Made by a program: the position numbers and the translations under genes
DNA from: Gammaproteobacteria bacterium
GTDB lineage: Bacteria > Pseudomonadota > Gammaproteobacteria > Thiohalomonadales > Thiohalomonadaceae
Direction: 5' to 3'
NCBI GenBank assembly: GCA_015231435.1
Contig: JADGBN010000007.1
Location: 1 to 52,056, forward strand
Length of the DNA: 52,056 nt
Notes under the pieces: generated by a model
Told to the model about the DNA's origin: nothing
Seen by the model: only the letters and a program-made list of their open reading frames with translations
Databases searched by the model: none
In this document: one piece after another, positions 1 through 9,742 of the stretch
How positions within the stretch are numbered: position 1 is the stretch's first letter
Layout: every line of letters begins with the position of its first letter

Positions 1-45
1 CGCTACGCTTCATCCACCAGATAACGCTAAAGATAAAGGGCCCCC

Positions 46-558
46 ATGGATAGCTTTAATGCGCGCTACCTTACTTTTTGTAAACCCTATATTGATGCCA
101 CACAAACGGTCTACAGCACGATGGTACAGACTGAGCTAAAAACAACTAAAGCGCACTATAAAAGTGATCTAAAGTTCAATTACGACTACTCTGCGATTAT
201 TGGCAACAGCGGCGACTATACCCGTGTCAATCCCCATCTTTCATTCAAAAGCACGCTAATTATCTCCTGGCCAAAAGAGTCCTATATCAAGACGGCCAAC
301 AAAATGCTGATGGAGGCGTATGAGGAGTACAACAAAGAGATCTCCGATGTCGGCATGGAGATTTGCAACATCGTTACCGGAGCCGCCAAAGGGGTACTCT
401 ACGAACTTGGTTTTGAGATCCGCATGGCCATTCCCACTTCAATATGGGGAGCCAACCACTCATTTGGTGGACAAAATGCATCCAAGACGATTGTTATGCC
501 AATGAAATCTGAACTGGGAACCGTCTATATCCAGCTCTTCTACGCAGAGAACGATTAG
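46..558 (+). CDS. CheX-like chemotaxis phosphatase domain protein
   Basis: This 170-residue single-domain protein resembles the CheX family, which dephosphorylates CheY-P or related receivers. The family's catalytic signature is ExxN on a long helix. Here EICN lies at residues 105-108, followed by IVTGAAKG and then [15 protein letters not shown], matching the usual order of ExxN helix, small-residue turn, and a strand ending in P-S-x-x-G. The N-terminal part ([16 protein letters not shown]) matches the first helix of CheX. The ATG at 46 has a purine-rich AAAGGG about 5 bases upstream. No chemotaxis operon is visible, although upstream sequence is outside the window. The stop overlaps the convergent prfC stop by 4 bases. 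CheX assignment is by motif; the partner receiver is unknown. Confidence 0.72.
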   Translation: MDSFNARYLTFCKPYIDATQTVYSTMVQTELKTTKAHYKSDLKFNYDYSAIIGNSGDYTRVNPHLSFKSTLIISWPKESYIKTANKMLMEAYEEYNKEISDVGMEICNIVTGAAKGVLYELGFEIRMAIPTSIWGANHSFGGQNASKTIVMPMKSELGTVYIQLFYAEND

Positions 559-2141
559 TGCTCGCGGGTCGCGCGAAATGCAATCTCTGGCCAGCGCTCC
601 TGCATCACCTGTAGATTAACCCGTGTCGGGGCGATATAGGTCAGATCACCACCGCCGTCTATCGCCAGATGATCCGCTGCCTTACGCTGAAATTCGGCAA
701 AACGTTTACTATCTTCGCAACTCACCCAACGCGCAGTGGCCACGGTCACCGCTTCAAATATCGCCTCCACCTTATACTCATCGCGCAGGCGCTGCGCCAC
801 CACCTCAAACTGCAACACCCCGACGGCTCCCAAAATAAGATCGTTGTTACGCAAAGGGCGGAACAGCTGCGTCGCCCCCTCCTCGGAGAGTTGTTGCAAC
901 CCCTTTAACAGCTGCTTGTTTTTTAACGGATCTATTAACACTGCACGACGAAACAGCTCCGGCGCAAAATGCGGTATTCCGGTAAATTTAAGCACTTCAC
1001 CCTGACTGAAGGTATCACCAATCTGAATCGTGCCATGGTTATGCAGGCCGATAATATCGCCAGCCCACCCCTCCTCTGTATGGCCCCGATCATTGGCGAG
1101 AAAGGTGATGGCTGAGGGAATCTTCACCTCACGATTCAAACGATCGTGTCGCAACTTCATCCCCGGGGTGAAATGTCCTGAACAGATCCGCATAAAGGCA
1201 ACCCGATCGCGATGCTGCGGATCCATATTCGCCTGAATCTTAAAGACAAAGCCGGTAAACTCTGGCTCAAGCGGCGTCACCAGACGCTTCTCGGTGTGAC
1301 GCGGTAGCGGTGGCGGTGCCCAGGCAACCAGCGCGTCGAGAATCTCCTGCACCCCAAAATTATTAATCGCCGAGCCAAACAATACCGGGGTCAACTCGCC
1401 GCGCAGATAGGCCTCTTTATCAAAACGGTGGCTCGCACCATGAACCAGCTCGATCTCTTCACGCAACTCCACTGCAAGATCGCCCAAGAGTTCATCAAGG
1501 CGTGAATTATTCAGCCCGACAATCACCTCGCCCTGCTGCCGTTTACCACCATGCTGAGCGGCAAAAAGGTGAATGCGATCACGATAGAGATCAAAAACCC
1601 CCTTAAACCCCTTGCCCATACCAATCGGCCAGCTTAGCGGTGCGCACTGAATACCCAGCACCGACTCCACCTCATCGAGGAGTTCAATCGGTGGCCGCCC
1701 CTCACGGTCAAGCTTATTAATAAAGGTAATAATCGGGGTATCACGCAGGCGACACACCTCCATTAACTTAATCGTGCGCTCCTCGACCCCCTTGGCGACA
1801 TCGATGACCATCAGCGCTGAATCGACGGCGGTTAGGGTACGATAGGTGTCTTCAGAAAAATCCTCATGGCCTGGGGTATCCAGCAGATTAATCATCGCCT
1901 CGCCATAGGGGAACTGCATCACCGAGGAGGTGATTGAGATCCCGCGCTCCTGCTCCATCTTCATCCAGTCCGAAGTCGCATGACGCGCTGCCTTGCGGCC
2001 CTTCACACTGCCGGCAAGCTGAATAGCTCCGCCAAAAAGGAGCAGCTTTTCCGTGAGCGTCGTCTTTCCCGCATCAGGATGGGAGATAATCGCAAAAGTG
2101 CGGCGGCGCAAAACCTCTTGCGCAATAAGTTGCTGAGACAT
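555..2141 (-). CDS. prfC: Peptide chain release factor 3 (RF3)
   Basis: This is a translational GTPase that removes RF1/RF2 from the ribosome after peptide release and acts in post-termination quality control. At 528 residues it matches the E. coli protein (529). The G domain is intact: P-loop SHPDAGKT near residues 20-27, switch [18 protein letters not shown] for G3 and NKLDRE for G4. The RF3-specific C-terminal region follows ([16 protein letters not shown], then the conserved C-terminal domain). The start [10 protein letters not shown] fits the family. It lies 33 bases downstream of metG on the same strand and could be cotranscribed with it. Its stop overlaps the CheX-like gene tail to tail. 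Confidence 0.98.
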   Translation of the reverse strand: MSQQLIAQEVLRRRTFAIISHPDAGKTTLTEKLLLFGGAIQLAGSVKGRKAARHATSDWMKMEQERGISITSSVMQFPYGEAMINLLDTPGHEDFSEDTYRTLTAVDSALMVIDVAKGVEERTIKLMEVCRLRDTPIITFINKLDREGRPPIELLDEVESVLGIQCAPLSWPIGMGKGFKGVFDLYRDRIHLFAAQHGGKRQQGEVIVGLNNSRLDELLGDLAVELREEIELVHGASHRFDKEAYLRGELTPVLFGSAINNFGVQEILDALVAWAPPPLPRHTEKRLVTPLEPEFTGFVFKIQANMDPQHRDRVAFMRICSGHFTPGMKLRHDRLNREVKIPSAITFLANDRGHTEEGWAGDIIGLHNHGTIQIGDTFSQGEVLKFTGIPHFAPELFRRAVLIDPLKNKQLLKGLQQLSEEGATQLFRPLRNNDLILGAVGVLQFEVVAQRLRDEYKVEAIFEAVTVATARWVSCEDSKRFAEFQRKAADHLAIDGGGDLTYIAPTRVNLQVMQERWPEIAFRATREH

Positions 2142-2174
2142 GAGTGAACGGTTCTCTTGAGTTAAAAGGGCTAT

Positions 2175-4229
2175 TTAATGAATGCGCATGCCCGGCGTTG
2201 CACCGGCGTCAGGAGCAAGCAGGAAGATCTCTTTTCCCCCGCCACCTGCCGCAAGAACCATCCCTTCGGAGAGACCAAAACGCATTTTGCGCGGCGCGAG
2301 ATTGGCCACGACAATCGTTAAACGCCCTACCAGACTCTCTGCGGTATAGGCAGACTTAATGCCGGCAAAAACTTGACGTTCATCAAGGCCGACATCAAGA
2401 GTCAGTCGCAACAGCTTCTCCGCCCCCTCAACCACTTCGGCAGCAACTATTTTGGCAACGCGCAGATCAACTTTGGCAAAGGTCTCTATATCAACCATTG
2501 CCGCCAGGGGTTCCCCCTGAAAAGGGGCTGCGGCAGCTTTGGCCTCAGGAACAGCTGCAGCGTCACTGATTTGCAAATCACTGCCGGAAGCAGCGAGTAG
2601 CGCCTCTACCTGTTTGGCATCGATGCGGGTCATCATCGGCTGAAAAGGGGCAATATAATGTCCCAATAGCGGCGTATGGTAGTTATTCCAAGTTATTGCG
2701 TTAATTTTTAAAAATGTCTCTGAAGCGCGTGCCAACTGTGGCAGTACCGGCTTCAGATAGGCCATTATCACCCGAAAAAGGTTAATACCCATGGAGCAGA
2801 CATCGTGCAGCGTCTGCCGCTCTGCTGGCGACTTGGCCAATACCCAGGGCTTTTTCTCATCAATATACTGATTCGCCTGATCCGCGAGTTTCATAATCTG
2901 ACGAATCGCCTGAGAAAACTCACGCTTCTCATAAAGATCGGCAATATCGACACCGCGCTGCACCATGCGGCCATGCAGATCGGGCGCTTCCAGATAGGAG
3001 GAGAGTTGGCCATTAAAATATTTTTCAATAAAACTGGCACAGCGACTGGCAATATTAACCACCTTACCCACCAAATCAGCATTAATCCGCTGCGTAAAAT
3101 CCTCAAGATTAAGGTCAATATCATCAATACCCGAACCCAGTTTGGCAGCAAAATAGTAGCGCAGCGCCTCCGGATTGAGATGTTCCAGCCAACTGCGTGC
3201 CTGAATGAATGTACCCCGCGACTTGGACATTTTAGTGCCATTCACCGTTAAAAACCCATGGCAATAGACTGCATCCGGGGTACGAAAGCCGGCACCAGTT
3301 AACATCGCCGGCCAAAAGAGAGTATGAAAATAGGCAATATCTTTACCGATAAAATGGTAAAGCTCCGTCGCGCTCCCCTTTTTCCAGTACTCATCAAAAT
3401 TAAAGGTGTCATCACTGTCACAGAGATTCTTAAAGCTCGCCATATAGCCAATCGGCGCGTCAAGCCAGACATAAAAATATTTACCCGGCGCATCAGGAAT
3501 TTCAAAGCCAAAGTAGGGTGAATCGCGGCTAATATCCCAATCCTTAAGACCTGCGGCAAACCACTCATTAAGCTTGTTGCCAATCTCGCTCTGGACGCGA
3601 TGGCCCTTAATCCAGTAACTGAGCATCCCTTCAAAGTCGCCGAGACGGAAAAAGTGGTGTTGTGACTCCCGCTCTATCGGTTTGGCACCGGAGATGGCTG
3701 AAATGGCATTTTTCAGATCCGTTGGGTTATAGGTCGCCCCACACGCCTCACAGGAGTCACCATACTGATCCGCCGCACCACATTTTGGACAATCACCTTT
3801 AATAAAGCGATCAGGAAGAAACATCTCCTTAATCGGATCATAGGCCTGAACAATCGTCTTCTTGACAATATGCCCGCCATCACGCAGGCGCTTATAGATG
3901 TAGTTGGCAAAGTAGCGATTCTCTTCTGAATGAGTTGTATGGTAGTTATCAAACTCTATCGAAAATCCGGAGAAATCACGAAAATGGTCCTTCTTGACTC
4001 GCGCAATCAGCTCCTCAGGGGTGATCCCCTCACGCTCTGCCCGCAGCATAATCGGCGTACCGTGTGCATCATCCGCGCAGACATAGGTACAGCGATGACC
4101 ACGCATCTTCTGAAAACGCACCCAGATATCGGTCTGAATATACTCAACCAAATGGCCAATATGAATGGGACCATTGGCATAGGGAAGCGCACTGGTGACG
4201 AGAATTTTGCGTTTTTTCGTTTGCATCAT
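2175..4229 (-). CDS. metG: Methionyl-tRNA synthetase with C-terminal tRNA-binding domain
   Basis: This enzyme charges initiator and elongator tRNA-Met with methionine. The 684-residue length is that of the dimeric long form. The class I HIGH motif is at residues 23-26 ([10 protein letters not shown]) and KMSKS is present as [11 protein letters not shown] near residue 335. The zinc knuckle in the connective peptide is complete ([19 protein letters not shown]). The C-terminal 100 residues form the EMAP-II/Trbp111-type tRNA-binding domain ([20 protein letters not shown]), joined by an Ala/Pro-rich linker. Two ATGs are adjacent at the start; the first has AAGGT about 10 bases upstream. The 212-base gap upstream should hold its promoter. 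Confidence 0.98.
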   Translation of the reverse strand: MMQTKKRKILVTSALPYANGPIHIGHLVEYIQTDIWVRFQKMRGHRCTYVCADDAHGTPIMLRAEREGITPEELIARVKKDHFRDFSGFSIEFDNYHTTHSEENRYFANYIYKRLRDGGHIVKKTIVQAYDPIKEMFLPDRFIKGDCPKCGAADQYGDSCEACGATYNPTDLKNAISAISGAKPIERESQHHFFRLGDFEGMLSYWIKGHRVQSEIGNKLNEWFAAGLKDWDISRDSPYFGFEIPDAPGKYFYVWLDAPIGYMASFKNLCDSDDTFNFDEYWKKGSATELYHFIGKDIAYFHTLFWPAMLTGAGFRTPDAVYCHGFLTVNGTKMSKSRGTFIQARSWLEHLNPEALRYYFAAKLGSGIDDIDLNLEDFTQRINADLVGKVVNIASRCASFIEKYFNGQLSSYLEAPDLHGRMVQRGVDIADLYEKREFSQAIRQIMKLADQANQYIDEKKPWVLAKSPAERQTLHDVCSMGINLFRVIMAYLKPVLPQLARASETFLKINAITWNNYHTPLLGHYIAPFQPMMTRIDAKQVEALLAASGSDLQISDAAAVPEAKAAAAPFQGEPLAAMVDIETFAKVDLRVAKIVAAEVVEGAEKLLRLTLDVGLDERQVFAGIKSAYTAESLVGRLTIVVANLAPRKMRFGLSEGMVLAAGGGGKEIFLLAPDAGATPGMRIH

Positions 4230-4361
4230 GAATTAGCTTACCTTGCAACAAGGGACAATAAAAGATTGCCGCAGAGCGTTAAATAACCGGCGACGACCAT
4301 AAACTGCGGCACGACAATCAAGGGTGCGCTACAGTAGCAAATAATCAACAATAATTACAGG

Positions 4362-4375
4362 GGGGCGGCAGCCCC
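4362..4375 (-). terminator. Weak GC stem-loop after the sulfotransferase gene
   Basis: A short inverted repeat GGGGC-4-GCCCC lies about 67 bases after the sulfotransferase stop. On the minus strand it is followed by an AT-rich but not U-pure tail (TGTAATTATTGTTG). It may be a weak intrinsic terminator between the sulfotransferase and metG. The stem is only 5 base pairs, so this is a suggestion only. The rest of the 4230-4441 gap shows nothing else clear. Confidence 0.25.
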
Positions 4376-4441
4376 GCAGACCTTGTAATAACGCCAAGAT
4401 AAAGGGTGACCACTGCCCAATTTTGCTGCCTGGTAGCGATT

Positions 4442-5281
4442 TCAGGTTCTGCGTGTTTTGCGCGGCAGCTCCGGGTAAAACCAGTCGTAATACCAGCCAC
4501 AAGCACGATGTATCAGCTTTTCAATGCGTGGCGGAATCTCATGTGATGGTGGTACAGAGATAGCGTCGCGCTGTCGGTGCGGATATTTATAGCGATAGTG
4601 GCTATCACTTTCATGCGCTCTGACCCCGATATGCAACGGATCTATCTGATGCGGGACGAGCCCAAGCCAGCAATAGACCGCACTCATGGTCTCCACCGGT
4701 CTGTTCACCAGATCTTCAAACTTAACAAAATAGAGCCGATCTTTCACCCACTGCGGCAGATCCTGAACCGCCTGAATCGATGAGAGGGGCGCCCCAATCG
4801 CCTTATCCTTGGCAAACAGCTGATCAGCTCTGGAGAAACGATCATAATCAGCAAGATGATCAATAAAATCGAGCAGAATCGTCTTTTGATGCTGCGCCTC
4901 TACCGAACCATAAATTTGCCCGAGATCACGAATCGCGATAAGCAGACGCGCTTCAGGCTGCAACTGCAGCAGTAACTCAATACAGTGTAACCACGCGCGG
5001 TTTTTGTCGACCACAACCGCCTGCTCAACCGAGTCATACCACCCCTGCAAAAAACCCTGCATAGCGGATTTAAGATGCCCGTAGGTGGTGTCAAACTGCA
5101 CATCTAGCTGCGCCAGCATGAACTGATCATCACTAATCTGACGCCGCGTTGCCAACAGGGCATTACACAACGGCGAACTGTGCCCCTCACAATAGATCTC
5201 AGGATGCTCTGCAAGCAACTGAGTTAACAGTGTCGAACCGGCTCGTGGCAAACCGGCAACGCCAACAAAATGTGATCTCAT
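4442..5281 (-). CDS. Sulfotransferase family protein
   Basis: This 279-residue protein begins with a classic PAPS 5'-phosphosulfate-binding loop, VAGLPRAGSTLLTQLLAEHP. A later LLIAIRDLGQIYGSVEAQHQKT segment corresponds to the 3'-phosphate-binding Arg and Ser region of the family. No signal peptide or membrane segment is seen, so it is probably cytoplasmic. The acceptor cannot be told; relatives modify lipids, sugars or proteins. The ORF opens with GTG at 5287, but the ATG at 5281 is preferred because GAGGTG lies just upstream at workable spacing. It is divergent from dsbB and upstream of metG, with 212 bases between, so it is probably an independent unit. Confidence 0.8.
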   Translation of the reverse strand: MRSHFVGVAGLPRAGSTLLTQLLAEHPEIYCEGHSSPLCNALLATRRQISDDQFMLAQLDVQFDTTYGHLKSAMQGFLQGWYDSVEQAVVVDKNRAWLHCIELLLQLQPEARLLIAIRDLGQIYGSVEAQHQKTILLDFIDHLADYDRFSRADQLFAKDKAIGAPLSSIQAVQDLPQWVKDRLYFVKFEDLVNRPVETMSAVYCWLGLVPHQIDPLHIGVRAHESDSHYRYKYPHRQRDAISVPPSHEIPPRIEKLIHRACGWYYDWFYPELPRKTRRT

Positions 5282-5430
5282 TTTCACCTCAACAATTATG
5301 GATAATGATCTCGGGAGTGTAAAATGGCAAAACGTGCTATTGAACTATTTTATGGTACTCACGCTCTAATCCCGGTGTCACCATGACCGCATCGTCTGGC
5401 TATCACCCTACACAATCAACAGAGGTCTGC

Positions 5431-5940
5431 ATGCAACAAATCAGTATTAAACAGAGCTGGCTGGCTATCGCCCTAGGCTCTGCCGGATTGGCTGGCGCCA
5501 GTATTATCATTACCCCCTGGCTTGATCTGCACCCCTGCCACCTCTGTATTTTCCAGCGACTGCTCTATACACTGCTCGCCCTGACTGCCCTTGCCAGCGC
5601 CCTGACGCTCACCAAACCACGCTGGCAACCTCTTTTTACTGGGCTCACCCTGCTGCTGGCGCTCACCGGACTGGCCACCGCCAGTTATCAAAGTTGGTTA
5701 CAGGCACAACCCAAGCCCCCCCTCTCCTGCGGCATGGGTGAACAGACGCTGTTAGAGGTGTTTGTCGATTGGCTTGGGCAGCAGTTGCCTTCCCTCTTTC
5801 TCGCAACCGGCTACTGCGAGGATAAAGAGCTGGTTATCCTTACCCTGTCACTGGCAAACTGGTCACTGGTTGCCTTTACCTTGGTGCTGCTGGTGGCGGG
5901 GATAAGCCTCTATCGCCAACGCGCAGTCGAAAATAAGTAA
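5431..5940 (+). CDS. dsbB: Disulfide bond formation protein B
   Basis: This inner-membrane quinone reductase reoxidises DsbA. It has four hydrophobic segments. The first cysteine pair is HPCHLCIFQR, the invariant CxxC plus the Arg used for quinone binding. The second pair is in the larger periplasmic loop (LSCGMG and YCEDKE). The ORF track starts at 5383, but the ATG at 5431 has an AGAGG ribosome site about 6 bases upstream and gives 169 residues, close to the usual 170-176. The last 65 bases are antisense to the end of lnt. No dsbA is in the window. Confidence 0.95.
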   Translation: MQQISIKQSWLAIALGSAGLAGASIIITPWLDLHPCHLCIFQRLLYTLLALTALASALTLTKPRWQPLFTGLTLLLALTGLATASYQSWLQAQPKPPLSCGMGEQTLLEVFVDWLGQQLPSLFLATGYCEDKELVILTLSLANWSLVAFTLVLLVAGISLYRQRAVENK

Positions 5941-7429
5941 AGAGCAGCGCCAGAGCACCCAACAGCAACCCCCCCCAGAGCGGTCGATCACCCCAGCGAC
6001 CGTAGGGGGTTAACCCGGTCATCACCGGCAGATCTGCGGTTAGCGTAGCCGTGGTGAACTGTCGAGTTTGGCTGATAATCTCCCCTTTTACACCAATAAA
6101 AGCAGAGATGCCATTCGTGGTCACACGTGCGGTGGCCCGACCAAACTCCAGACTGCGCATCTGGGCAATCTGCAGATGCTGATGCGGTGCAAAGGAGTCG
6201 CCATACCAGGCGTTATTACTGGCGTTCAGCAGCAGGCCAACGCCCCCCTGTGCATCACTGCCCGGTAACTGATCACGCAATATATCGGGAAAGAGATCTT
6301 CATAACAGATGGTCACCGCCACCGTTTCACCCGCCAGTTGCAGCGCTTGCTGTCCTGTTGGCCCTGCGGAAAAATCACTCATGGGCAGGTTAAAAAAGGC
6401 AATCGCGCCGCGCAGCAGCTGATTAAAAGGGAGATACTCGCCAAACGGCACAAGATGCTGTTTATGGTAGATTCGGGAGGGATCGCCGGCGACCACCAGA
6501 CTGGTGTAGTAGCCTCTGCCGCGATCTTGCTGAACCGGTGCGCCGGTGACAATTTCACTGCCAAATCTCGCCGCCTCTGCTGCTAAAGGGGCAAAAAAAC
6601 GCCGATGCAAAGCGTGGTAAAAGCCGGGAATCGCATTTTCTGGCCAGAGAATGAGCTGCTGACCAAAGAGCGGCCGCGAAAGTGATTGATAGAGCTCAAG
6701 ACGCGTCGCCAGTGCTGCCGTATCCCAGGTCGTCTCCTGTGGTGCATTACCCTGCACCAGAGCCACCGCGATCTGCCGCCCCGTCGCCTCGCTCCAGCTG
6801 TGCTGGTAACTGAAATAGCCCACCAGCCAGAGCAGCAGCAGCGCGATGCTGGCACGATAGCGATAGCTTGCGGTTTGCGGGAGTGCAATAAAGAGCAGCA
6901 GTGCCGCACTGAGCGCCGTCAGCCACGAGACCCCGAGCACCCCCAGCAGCGGGGCAAAACCACCCAGCGGCGCCTCAGTTTGACTATAACCCAGCGACAG
7001 CCAAGGGAAACCGGTAAAGATCCAGCTTCGTAGCCACTCGGTTAACAACCAAAAAAAGGGCATGACAAACAGCAATAACCCAGGTGAGTTACTGCTCAGT
7101 TGCCAATGGTGACGCACCGCGACCACCAGCACTGCACAAAGTAGCGGAAAAAATGCCAGTACCGCGACAAACAGCAGGGTTAACAGCAGGGCAACCACTG
7201 CCGGTGAGTTGCCGAATTGATGAATGGCCACATAGACCCACGACACGCCAACCATAAAAGCGGTCAGGCCAAAAAGAAGGCCGTGGCGCGCCGCCTCTTT
7301 AAGCGTGTCGAAACGCCACAGACTGAAAAGCAGCGCCATGGCAATCAGTGATAATGGATAAAATTTAAACGGCGCAAAACCGAGCGGATAGAGAATCCCT
7401 GCAGCAACGGCGATAAAGCGACGACGCAT
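5876..7429 (-). CDS. lnt: Apolipoprotein N-acyltransferase
   Basis: This membrane enzyme adds the third acyl chain to the N-terminal cysteine of lipoproteins. The N-terminal 200 residues hold the expected run of hydrophobic segments. The periplasmic nitrilase-type domain carries the catalytic triad in context: Glu in LWPENAIPGF, Lys in HKQHLVPFGEYLP and Cys in ICYEDLFPD. The track's first codon is TTG at 7432; the ATG three bases later (7429) is the likelier start and gives 517 residues against 512 in E. coli. It is the last gene of the miaB-ybeZ-ybeY-corC-lnt cluster, only 5 bases after corC. Its 3' end runs 65 bases under dsbB. Confidence 0.97.
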   Translation of the reverse strand: MRRRFIAVAAGILYPLGFAPFKFYPLSLIAMALLFSLWRFDTLKEAARHGLLFGLTAFMVGVSWVYVAIHQFGNSPAVVALLLTLLFVAVLAFFPLLCAVLVVAVRHHWQLSSNSPGLLLFVMPFFWLLTEWLRSWIFTGFPWLSLGYSQTEAPLGGFAPLLGVLGVSWLTALSAALLLFIALPQTASYRYRASIALLLLWLVGYFSYQHSWSEATGRQIAVALVQGNAPQETTWDTAALATRLELYQSLSRPLFGQQLILWPENAIPGFYHALHRRFFAPLAAEAARFGSEIVTGAPVQQDRGRGYYTSLVVAGDPSRIYHKQHLVPFGEYLPFNQLLRGAIAFFNLPMSDFSAGPTGQQALQLAGETVAVTICYEDLFPDILRDQLPGSDAQGGVGLLLNASNNAWYGDSFAPHQHLQIAQMRSLEFGRATARVTTNGISAFIGVKGEIISQTRQFTTATLTADLPVMTGLTPYGRWGDRPLWGGLLLGALALLFTYFRLRVGDRGLSPPPAAPR

Positions 7430-7434
7430 CAAAA

Positions 7435-8313
7435 TTAATCGCTGTCGGGGTGACTCACCTGGGTCACGGTGAGCTGATGAATGCGGCGACCATCAGCGCT
7501 ATAGACAGTAAACTCGAAATTTTCAAGAATAATCTTCTCGCCAACCTCCGGCAGATGCCCGAAACGGTGAATAATAATACCGCCAATGGTGTCAAAATCG
7601 CTGGTACTAAAGTTGGCAGAAAACTGACGGTTAAAATCCTCCACCGGGGTGAGTGCCTGAATCAGGAGTTCGCCACTCTCCAGCTTCACCACCCCCATCA
7701 CCTCATCAATAATATCAAACTCATCCTCAATCTCGCCGACAATCTGCTCCAGCACATCTTCGATGGTGACCAACCCGGAGATCCCGCCATACTCATCAGC
7801 GACAATCGCCATATGGTTACGACCACTGCGAAACTCATGCAGCAGGGTATTTAGCGGTTTAATATCCGGCACGATATGGGCGGGGCGCAGCAGATCACTC
7901 ATGCTAAAACTGGCTGAGGCGTTCTCCAGATGTTGCGCAAAGTGGCGCAGCATATCTTTGGCCAAGAGAATCCCGACCACCTCATCACGACTCTCACCAA
8001 TAACCGGGAAGCGGGAGTGCGCGGATTCAATAATTTTGGGGAGGATCTGTTGCGGTTGATCATCACGTTCAATCACCACCATCTGGGATCGGGGAATCAT
8101 AATGTCGCGCACCTGCATCTCAGAGATGGTCAGCACCCCCTCTAACATCGCCACCACATCACGACTGATAATGTCACGTTTGCTGGCGCCACGAATGAGC
8201 GCCCGTAACTGCTGTATATCGTTGGGGGTAGAGGGAATCAGATTACTGATACGTTCAAACCAACCACCGTTCCCCGACTCGGGATCACCGCTCTCTCGAC
8301 TGTTCTCGCTCAT
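7435..8313 (-). CDS. corC: CorC/YbeX family CBS-domain protein
   Basis: This 292-residue cytoplasmic protein has the same length as E. coli YbeX/CorC. After an acidic N-terminus, a pair of CBS domains spans roughly residues 65-190 (VRDIMIPRSQMVVIE and later GISGLVTIEDVLEQIVGEIEDE). The C-terminal CorC_HlyC transporter-associated domain follows (IGGIIIHRFGHLPEVGE). The family is linked to magnesium/cobalt efflux and, in E. coli, to ribosome homeostasis together with YbeY and YbeZ. It overlaps ybeY by 4 bases, so the two are likely translationally coupled. It lacks the DUF21 membrane domain that the second CBS protein in the window (22414-23694) has. Confidence 0.95.
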   Translation of the reverse strand: MSENSRESGDPESGNGGWFERISNLIPSTPNDIQQLRALIRGASKRDIISRDVVAMLEGVLTISEMQVRDIMIPRSQMVVIERDDQPQQILPKIIESAHSRFPVIGESRDEVVGILLAKDMLRHFAQHLENASASFSMSDLLRPAHIVPDIKPLNTLLHEFRSGRNHMAIVADEYGGISGLVTIEDVLEQIVGEIEDEFDIIDEVMGVVKLESGELLIQALTPVEDFNRQFSANFSTSDFDTIGGIIIHRFGHLPEVGEKIILENFEFTVYSADGRRIHQLTVTQVSHPDSD

Positions 8314-8774
8314 TCGCTCTGCTCATAGGGGTTAGCAAATCCCAAACCGGCGAGGATCGCAATCTCTAACGTCTCCATCTCCTCCGCCTCCTTGTCATTC
8401 AGATGATCATACCCCGTCAGATGCAGGGCACCATGAATGACTAAATGGGCCCAATGGGCGGTGAGACTCTTCTGCTGGGCAACCGCCTCCGCCTCAACCA
8501 CCTGACGACAGATAATAATATCACCCAACAGCGCTAAATCGACCTCTGCAGGTGCCTCAAAAGGGAAGGAGAGGACATTGGTGGTTCCTGCCTGATGACG
8601 ATAGGCCAGATTAAGCTCTGCCATCTCCGCAGCATCCACTAGACGCACCGTGACCTCGCTACCCTCATCAACCCTTCTGCCCACCGCCGCCTCTATCCAG
8701 CAGGCAATCTCCCGATGATCGGGCAGACCCTCTTGGCTTTGGGTGGCAATTTGTAAATCAAGTACGACGCTCAT
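8310..8774 (-). CDS. ybeY: Endoribonuclease YbeY, rRNA maturation factor
   Basis: This 154-residue single-domain metalloprotein is required for 16S rRNA 3' maturation and 70S ribosome quality control. The zinc-binding signature HGALHLTGYDH supplies His114, His118 and His124. The preceding conserved segment (AYRHQAGTTNVLSFPFE) contains the family's TDVLSFPF-like motif, with Asn replacing Asp. It overlaps ybeZ upstream and corC downstream by 4 bases each, giving a tightly coupled block. Start and length agree with the E. coli protein (155). Confidence 0.97.
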   Translation of the reverse strand: MSVVLDLQIATQSQEGLPDHREIACWIEAAVGRRVDEGSEVTVRLVDAAEMAELNLAYRHQAGTTNVLSFPFEAPAEVDLALLGDIIICRQVVEAEAVAQQKSLTAHWAHLVIHGALHLTGYDHLNDKEAEEMETLEIAILAGLGFANPYEQSE

Positions 8775-9742
8775 CGCTCCCCCTGAGCCGTTTCATAGGC
8801 GTCATAGGCAGCAACAATCTTCTGCACCAGTGCGTGACGTACCACATCGCGTGCCTGAAAAAAGGTAAAACTAATCCCCTCGACATCACGCAGAACATCC
8901 ACCGACTGGCGCAGTCCCGACTGCACCCCGCGCGGCAGATCAATTTGCGTCACATCACCGGTAATCACAGCGGTTGAACCGAAGCCAATTCGGGTTAAAA
9001 ACATCTTCATCTGCTCCGGTGTGGTGTTTTGTGCCTCATCAAGAATAATAAATGCCTCATTCAGACTGCGCCCACGCATATAGGCGAGCGGTGCCACCTC
9101 AATCACATTGCGCTCCATTAATTTAGCCACCTTCTCAAAACCGAGCATCTCATAAAGCGCATCATAAAGTGGTCGCAGATAGGGATCGACCTTTTGTGAC
9201 AGATCGCCGGGCAAAAACCCCAAACGCTCACCCGCTTCAACCGCAGGGCGTGTCAGAATGACCCGCCGTACCGCATCACGCTCCAGTGCCTCAACTGCAC
9301 AGGCTACCGCCAGATAGGTCTTCCCCGTTCCCGCCGGACCGACGCCAAAATTGATATCGTGGGATTTAATACGTTTAAGATAACGGTGTTGGTTGACACC
9401 ACGACCACGAATCAGGGAGCGCTTTATCCGAATCGTCTCCTCATCGACCACCTCATCAACCGGCAGGGCGTTACTCAATGTCTGTAACTGCAGATGCAAG
9501 GTTGCGGGGGTCAGCGCCTCATGAGCGGTCAAATTATATAGTTTTTGTAAAATGGTGGCGCTACTGTTGACCACCGATCCCACCCCAATAATGGTAAAGC
9601 GGTTGCCGCGATTATTGACCTCGACACCGAGACTGCGCTCAATTTGCCGTAAATTACTGTCAAGCTGACCACAGAGATTGGCGAGACGCAAGTTATCGTG
9701 AGGCTCTAACAACAGATCGACCGTCGTAGCTGCAAGGGTCAC
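8771..9742 (-). CDS. ybeZ: PhoH-like ATPase YbeZ
   Basis: This is a 323-residue cytoplasmic P-loop ATPase of the PhoH family, thought to work with YbeY as an RNA helicase-like partner. The N-terminal 110 residues form the small KH/PhoH-associated domain. The ATPase domain has Walker [12 protein letters not shown] and Walker [11 protein letters not shown], and the conserved [11 protein letters not shown] follows. The gene overlaps miaB by 4 bases (ATGA) and ybeY by 4 bases, so it is almost certainly expressed from the miaB transcript. Nothing unusual is seen in the domain. Confidence 0.96.
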   Translation of the reverse strand: MTLAATTVDLLLEPHDNLRLANLCGQLDSNLRQIERSLGVEVNNRGNRFTIIGVGSVVNSSATILQKLYNLTAHEALTPATLHLQLQTLSNALPVDEVVDEETIRIKRSLIRGRGVNQHRYLKRIKSHDINFGVGPAGTGKTYLAVACAVEALERDAVRRVILTRPAVEAGERLGFLPGDLSQKVDPYLRPLYDALYEMLGFEKVAKLMERNVIEVAPLAYMRGRSLNEAFIILDEAQNTTPEQMKMFLTRIGFGSTAVITGDVTQIDLPRGVQSGLRQSVDVLRDVEGISFTFFQARDVVRHALVQKIVAAYDAYETAQGER

